From: Thermoleophilia bacterium
GTDB lineage: Bacteria > Actinomycetota > Thermoleophilia > Gaiellales > Gaiellaceae
Reading direction: 5' to 3'
Assembly (NCBI GenBank): GCA_025936595.1
Contig: JAICTB010000060.1
Span: 1-11,063, forward strand
Length of the DNA stretch: 11,063 bases
Below are positions 6,558 through 11,063 of the stretch, piece by piece. A program made the translations under genes and the position numbers. How positions within the stretch are numbered: position 1 is the first letter of the stretch; the number at the start of each line of letters is the position of its first letter. The notes under the pieces were generated by a model that was given only the letters and a program-made list of their open reading frames with translations, was not told the DNA's origin and made no database searches.

Positions 6558-9500
6558 ACGCGGGCTCGACGGAGCTCGCGCCGGTTTTGCCGGCGGCATC
6601 GGGAGTCGATACGAGCACGAGCGCTCTCGAGCGCCATCTGGAAGTCGCGTCGCTCTCGGGTGAGGTGCGGGCCGTGATGACCGGGATCGTCGACAGCCTC
6701 CTGAAGCTCGCCGGCGTCGACGGCGCGTCGCTGTCGACGATCGACGGCGACGAGGCGTATTTCGCTGTCTGCGGCGGTGTCGACAAGGTGCTCGAGGGCA
6801 GCACGCTCCCACTCGAAGAGACGCTCGGCAAGGAGTGCCTGCGCCGGGGAGAGGTGACGCTCCTCCGCGCCACGACCGGTGCCGAGGTCGCGCGCTGCCT
6901 GACGCCCGGCGCCGGCTCGATCGTGCTCGCTCCGATCGAGTACGACGGCACGGTCCGCGGTGTGCTCGGCGTGCGAAGCGCGGACGCGACCGCGTTCGAC
7001 ACGCACGAGGTGACCATGATCGACCAGCTCTCACGAGGCGCCGCAATTGCGCTGCGGAACGCCGAGCTCGTCGAGCGACTGGCGGAAAGCGAGCGGCGCT
7101 ACCGCGACCTGCACGCGCAGGCGGCAGACGCGACGCTCGTCGGCGATGTCGACGGCAACCTGAGCGACGCGAACATTGCCGCGACCGCCCTCCTCTGGTA
7201 CTCGGTAGACGAGCTGCGCGGGATGAACGTCCGCTCGCTGTTCGTCGACCGGCCGAACGGGAATACGGCAGAGCGGCTGGAGCTGGCCGAGCGGGGAGAG
7301 GTGCGGGCCGAGCGCGCCCTCCGGCGCAAGGACGGTGCAGTGCTCGACGTCGAATACTCGAGCAGGCTCCTCGACGACGGCCGCGTGCACACCTCGCTGC
7401 GCGACGTCACCCGTCGGAAGCGCAACGAGGAGCGACTCCGGTCGAGCCTCGGCCGGCTGCACGCGATCGTGCAGACGCAGCAGGACATCTCGGCGCTGGA
7501 ACTCGACCCGGACGCGGTGACCGCGACGATCGTCGAGCGCACCCGCCGACTCGCAGGAGCAGACGGCGTGACCGTGCAGTGGTTCGACGGCTGCGAGTCG
7601 GTCGTGCGCCACGCGTCCGGCGTCGCCGCGCAGCACATCGGCTTGCGGCTCGACCGGGCGGCGAGCCTCGTCGGCGTCGCCGCTCGCACCGGTGAGACCG
7701 TCTATGTCCCGGACATCGGCGCGGATCCGCGCGTCGACGTCGACGCGTGCCGCAGACTGAGTGCGCGCTCCCTGATCTGCACACCGCTCTACCGCGACGG
7801 CGAGATCGCCGGCGGCATGTCGGTGATCGGCTCCGTGCCGTCGGCGTTCGACGAGCTCGACGTCGAGACGTGCCGGCTGATGGCGGAGTTCGTCAGCACC
7901 GTGATCCGCAACTCGAACGAGCTGGAGGAACGCGGCCGCTTTGCGGAGGAGCTGCGGATGCAGGGCGACGTGGTCGGCCACATGCAGACCGGGCTCTGGG
8001 TCTGGGTGCAGGACGAGGCGGGAGAGTTCCGGCTCGACTACGCGAATGCGGCGAGCGACGCCGCTCTCGGCATCGCGTCGGGCGACATGCTGGGACAGCG
8101 TCTCGACGACGTGCTGCCCTCACGCCGGCACATGCCCACGATTCTCGGCCGCGTGCTCGAGACGGGAGAGCTCGTCGACCTCGGCGAGGTGGAGTACGGC
8201 GACGCGCGCATCGCGCCGAGCGTGTTCACCATGAAGGCATTTCCGCTCCCCGGCCGGCGCGTCGCCGTCACGTTCGAGAACGTGACCGACGCGGCGCGCG
8301 CACGCCGCGCGCTGCAGGAGAGCGAGGCACGGTTCCGCGGCGCCTTCAACGCCTCGTCGCTCGGCATGGCGCTGACCACGCTCGACGGCACATTCGTCCA
8401 GGTGAACGACCGGCTCGCCGAGATGCTGGGCTACTCCGTCCAGGAGCTCACGCGCCTCGGCGTCCGCGGCATCACGCACCCGCAGGACATCGAAGAGGAC
8501 ATGGCGTACGCCGAGAAGATGCGCTCCGGCGACATCGACTCGTATCAACGGGAAAAGCGCTACCTGTGCAAGGACGGCTCGATCCTCTGGGCCGAGCTGA
8601 CCGTCTCGCTCGTCAGGGGATACGACGACACGCCCACCCACGTCGTCTCGCACGTGCAGGACATCACGGCACAGAAAGAGGCGAATCTCCTCTTCGAGGC
8701 GACGTTCGAACGCTCGATGGTGCCGAAGCTCGTGTGTGACGACGTGCGGCGGGTCACCGACGTGAACCAGGCGGCAGTGGAGCTGATCGGCATCGCCCGC
8801 GATGCCGTCGTCGGCCTCTCGATCGACGATCTGCTCCCCGGCGAGTCGGTGGCCGAGCTCTGGCCGACGTTCATGCGGGTCGGCACGATGGAGGCCGAGG
8901 TGACGCTGCACCGCCCGGACGGCGGTGAGCGCCGGATCGAGTTCGTCGCGACCGCGAACGTCCGGCCCGGACGCCACATCGCCGTCGTTCGCGACCTCAC
9001 GCGGCAGAAGGAGCTCGAGGCCCAGCTCCGCCAGGCGCAGAAGATGGAGGCGGTCGGACGCCTCGCCGGCGGCGTCGCCCACGACTTCAACAACCTCTTG
9101 ACGGCGATCGCCGGGTACAGCGAGTTCCTCATCTCCGGCCTCACGGACGACGACCGGCTGCGCCGGCACGCCGAGGAGATCAAGAAAGCCTCCGCGCGCG
9201 CCGCCGCGCTCACCGGGCAGCTGCTCGCGTTCAGCCGCCGCCAGGTCCTGCAACCGCGTGTCCTCGACCTGAACGCCGTCGTCTCCGACATGGACATGAT
9301 GCTCCGGCGCCTGATCGGCGAGGACGTCGAGCTGGTGGCGATGCTCGAGACGAACCTCGCGACCGTGCGGGCCGACCCGACGCAGCTCGAGCAGGTGATC
9401 GTCAACCTCGCCGTCAACGCGCGCGACGCGATGCCGAACGGCGGCTCGCTGACGATCGAGACCGCGAACGTCGAGCTGGACGACGACGGCTTCGTCGAGC

Positions 9501-10138
9501 TCCGCATGACCGACACGGGCATCGGCATGACCGACACGGAACGTCACCAGCTCTTCGATCCGTTCTTCACGACGAAGGAGGGCGGCACCGGTCTCGGGCT
9601 CGCGACGGTGTACGGCATCGTCGAGCAGAGCGGAGGCACGATCGAGGTCGACTCCGCGCCCGGTATGGGCTCGTCGTTCCGGATCCTGCTGCCGCGCGTG
9701 GACGCGCCCGCCGAGGATCTCGCCGCCCCGCCCGCCGGTAGCTCGCCCGAGTCGGGCAGCGAGACGGTGCTGCTCGTCGAGGACGAGACGGTCGTGCGCC
9801 AGCTGGTTGCGGAGATCCTCGAGATGAACGGCTACACGGTGCTGCAGGCTGGCGACGGACCCTCCGCGCTCGAGCTCCTGCGCCGCCATAGCGGAACGAT
9901 CGAGCTGCTCGTCACCGACGTCGTGATGCCCGGCATGAGCGGGCCCGAGGTTGCGCAGGCGGTGACGTCCATGCGCCCCGGCACACAGGTGCTCTACACG
10001 TCGGGCTACACCGACTCGGCGATCGGGCACCACGGCGTGCTCGAGCCCGACGTGGCGTTCCTGCAGAAGCCGTTCAGCGCGGACGACCTGACGCGCAAGG
10101 TGCGCGGGCTCCTCGACGGTCCCGTCGCCGTCGACTGA
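6554..10138 (+). CDS. Soluble multi-sensor hybrid histidine kinase (GAF/PAS array, HisKA, HATPase, REC)
   Basis: Cytoplasmic hybrid kinase of 1194 residues without membrane helices. Approximate layout: GAF 1 (28-175), PAS 1 (176-290, ending SLRDVTRRKR), GAF 2 (296-459), PAS 2 (463-588, ending FENVTDAARARRAL), PAS 3 (589-712, with CKDGSILWAE and HVQDITAQKE), PAS 4 (713-820, ending VVRDLTRQKELE), HisKA with phospho-acceptor His843 in GGVAHDFNNLL, HATPase_c (N-box QLEQVIVNLAVNARDAM, G1 DTGIGM, FDPFFTTK, G2 GGTGLGLA), then a short Pro/Ser/Gly linker and a receiver (1070-1190: Glu1076-Asp1077, Asp1122 in LLVTDVVMPGMSG, Lys1172). All catalytic residues are present. There is no Hpt domain, so onward transfer from Asp1122 would need a separate Hpt protein, or the receiver may act as a brake on the kinase. 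It is the last gene of the operon, starting in the ATGA overlap at 6554. Signals are unknown. Confidence 0.93.
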   Translation: MNAGSTELAPVLPAASGVDTSTSALERHLEVASLSGEVRAVMTGIVDSLLKLAGVDGASLSTIDGDEAYFAVCGGVDKVLEGSTLPLEETLGKECLRRGEVTLLRATTGAEVARCLTPGAGSIVLAPIEYDGTVRGVLGVRSADATAFDTHEVTMIDQLSRGAAIALRNAELVERLAESERRYRDLHAQAADATLVGDVDGNLSDANIAATALLWYSVDELRGMNVRSLFVDRPNGNTAERLELAERGEVRAERALRRKDGAVLDVEYSSRLLDDGRVHTSLRDVTRRKRNEERLRSSLGRLHAIVQTQQDISALELDPDAVTATIVERTRRLAGADGVTVQWFDGCESVVRHASGVAAQHIGLRLDRAASLVGVAARTGETVYVPDIGADPRVDVDACRRLSARSLICTPLYRDGEIAGGMSVIGSVPSAFDELDVETCRLMAEFVSTVIRNSNELEERGRFAEELRMQGDVVGHMQTGLWVWVQDEAGEFRLDYANAASDAALGIASGDMLGQRLDDVLPSRRHMPTILGRVLETGELVDLGEVEYGDARIAPSVFTMKAFPLPGRRVAVTFENVTDAARARRALQESEARFRGAFNASSLGMALTTLDGTFVQVNDRLAEMLGYSVQELTRLGVRGITHPQDIEEDMAYAEKMRSGDIDSYQREKRYLCKDGSILWAELTVSLVRGYDDTPTHVVSHVQDITAQKEANLLFEATFERSMVPKLVCDDVRRVTDVNQAAVELIGIARDAVVGLSIDDLLPGESVAELWPTFMRVGTMEAEVTLHRPDGGERRIEFVATANVRPGRHIAVVRDLTRQKELEAQLRQAQKMEAVGRLAGGVAHDFNNLLTAIAGYSEFLISGLTDDDRLRRHAEEIKKASARAAALTGQLLAFSRRQVLQPRVLDLNAVVSDMDMMLRRLIGEDVELVAMLETNLATVRADPTQLEQVIVNLAVNARDAMPNGGSLTIETANVELDDDGFVELRMTDTGIGMTDTERHQLFDPFFTTKEGGTGLGLATVYGIVEQSGGTIEVDSAPGMGSSFRILLPRVDAPAEDLAAPPAGSSPESGSETVLLVEDETVVRQLVAEILEMNGYTVLQAGDGPSALELLRRHSGTIELLVTDVVMPGMSGPEVAQAVTSMRPGTQVLYTSGYTDSAIGHHGVLEPDVAFLQKPFSADDLTRKVRGLLDGPVAVD

Positions 10139-10169
10139 CGCAGCGAGAACGACTAGAACTCCGCGGGAC

Positions 10170-11063
10170 GTGCTCCCGCCGATCCTGCGCCGCAACCGGA
10201 ACTTCCGCCGCTACTTCGCAGGCCAGGCGGTGTCGCTGCTCGGCGACCAGATCACGCTGATCGCGCTGCCGCTGACGGCCGTGCTCGCGTTGCACGCGAC
10301 GGCGGGACAGATGGGCGCGCTCCTGACCGCGGCGCTCGTGCCGAACCTGCTCTTCGCGCTGCACGCGGGCGTGTGGATCGACCGGCGTGGCCGCCGCCGC
10401 GAGATGATGATCGCGACGGATCTCGGACGCGGCGTCCTGATCGCAACGATCCCGATCGCGTACGCGCTGGGGCACCTGACCTGGGCGCAGCTGTACGTCG
10501 TCGCGTTCCTGACGGGAACGCTGTCGGTGCTCTTCTCCGTCGCGTACGGCGCGTTCTTCCAGATCATCGTGCCGCGCGAGGACTACGTCGCGGCGAACTC
10601 GCTGATCCACGGCAGTCGCGCGTTCTCGTTCCTCGCGGGGAACAGCGTCGGCGGCGTGCTGGTGCAGCTCTTCCGCGGCCCCTATGCACTCGCGATCGAC
10701 GCCGGCTCGTTCGTCTGGTCGGCGCTCTTCCTCGGCCGCATCGACACCGAGGAGCCGCCCGGCGCGCCGCGTGAGACGAGCGGGCTCCTGTCGGGCGCGC
10801 GCTGGATCCGCGGCAACGTGGTGATTCGCGCCGAGCTCCTCGGCGTCGCCACGCTCAACCTGTTCAACTTCATGTTCTTCGCGCTCGTCCTGCTCTACGC
10901 GACGCGGTCTCTCCACGTACGCCCTGCCGCGCTCGGGCTCGTGCTCGGCGCCGCCTCGGTCGGGACGGTGCTCGGCTCGTTCCTGACCGCGCGGGTCAGC
11001 AGGCGCATCGGCGTCGGGCCTGCGTTCATCGTCGGCTGCTTCCTCTTCCCCGCGCCGTTGATC
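10170..11063 (+). CDS. Major facilitator superfamily (MFS) exporter, C-terminus cut by window end
   Basis: Proton-coupled membrane transporter, 298 residues visible. The GTG at 10170 is the natural start: the protein then opens with the family's short basic N-terminus (LPPILRRNRNFRRYFAGQ) and enters the first helix at AVSLLGDQITLIALPLT. Between helices 2 and 3 is MFS motif A, GVWIDRRGRRREMM, near residues 69-82. Further helices include LYVVAFLTGTLSVLFSVAYG, PYALAIDAGSFVWSALFLG, LNLFNFMFFALVLLYA and LGLVLGAASVGTVLGSFLTA. The spacing resembles the EntS/macrolide-efflux branch (MFS_3), which has about 400-420 residues, so roughly a quarter is missing. The gap to the hybrid kinase is only 31 bp, so read-through is possible, though the function is unrelated. 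No clear ribosome-binding site. Substrate unknown. Confidence 0.87.
   Translation, partial: MLPPILRRNRNFRRYFAGQAVSLLGDQITLIALPLTAVLALHATAGQMGALLTAALVPNLLFALHAGVWIDRRGRRREMMIATDLGRGVLIATIPIAYALGHLTWAQLYVVAFLTGTLSVLFSVAYGAFFQIIVPREDYVAANSLIHGSRAFSFLAGNSVGGVLVQLFRGPYALAIDAGSFVWSALFLGRIDTEEPPGAPRETSGLLSGARWIRGNVVIRAELLGVATLNLFNFMFFALVLLYATRSLHVRPAALGLVLGAASVGTVLGSFLTARVSRRIGVGPAFIVGCFLFPAPLI

Noticed and set aside
8120..10195. Long minus-strand open frame (691 codons) opposite the hybrid kinase
   Set aside because: Same reason: compositional shadow rich in Arg, Glu, His and Leu, with no motif, opposite a well-supported kinase core and receiver.

Overview
The window is GC-rich throughout (about 70% by eye), with strong G/C third-position bias, frequent GTG/TTG starts and ATGA stop/start overlaps between co-directional genes. 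This fits a high-GC Actinobacteriota genome. The paired ABC-2 permeases and soluble PAS/GAF kinases would suit a deep-branching lineage such as Thermoleophilia, but that placement is an inference from style and is not proven. No RNA genes, CRISPR arrays, insertion sequences or phage genes were seen.

Left part (1-1262): the 3' end of one ABC-2 type permease, followed by a damaged neighbour. The neighbour begins with an intact permease N-terminus (328 to about 480). It then runs out of frame into a second, nearly complete permease (open frame to 1262) that has lost its start. The two fragments each carry their own first membrane segment, so this looks like a deletion that fused two tandem permease genes plus a frame change, or an assembly collapse. 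The cognate ATPase is not in the window and is probably upstream.

A secreted protein with a zinc-metallopeptidase HEFGH motif follows (1326-2015). It meets a convergent NarL/LuxR-type response regulator (2025-2660, minus strand).

Centre and right (2783-10138): a divergent four-gene signalling operon with ATGA overlaps at three junctions (or two, if the third gene starts at its internal Shine-Dalgarno-backed ATG). The genes are: a soluble PAS histidine kinase; a REC-HD-GYP-REC protein that should hydrolyse cyclic-di-GMP; a second NarL/LuxR-type regulator paralogous to the divergent one; and a 1194-residue soluble hybrid kinase (GAF-PAS-GAF-PAS-PAS-PAS-HisKA-HATPase-REC). None of the kinases has a membrane segment, so they should sense cytoplasmic cues such as redox state, light or ligands bound by PAS/GAF domains. 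The likely logic is a multi-kinase phosphorelay with two outputs, transcription (two paralogous HTH regulators) and cyclic-di-GMP turnover (HD-GYP). The 122-bp divergent spacer carries two overlapping inverted repeats and a possible promoter for the minus-strand regulator.

Right edge (10170-end): the N-terminal three quarters of a major facilitator superfamily exporter starting at GTG and cut by the window end. All gaps between genes are short; the only one over 100 bp is 2661-2782.
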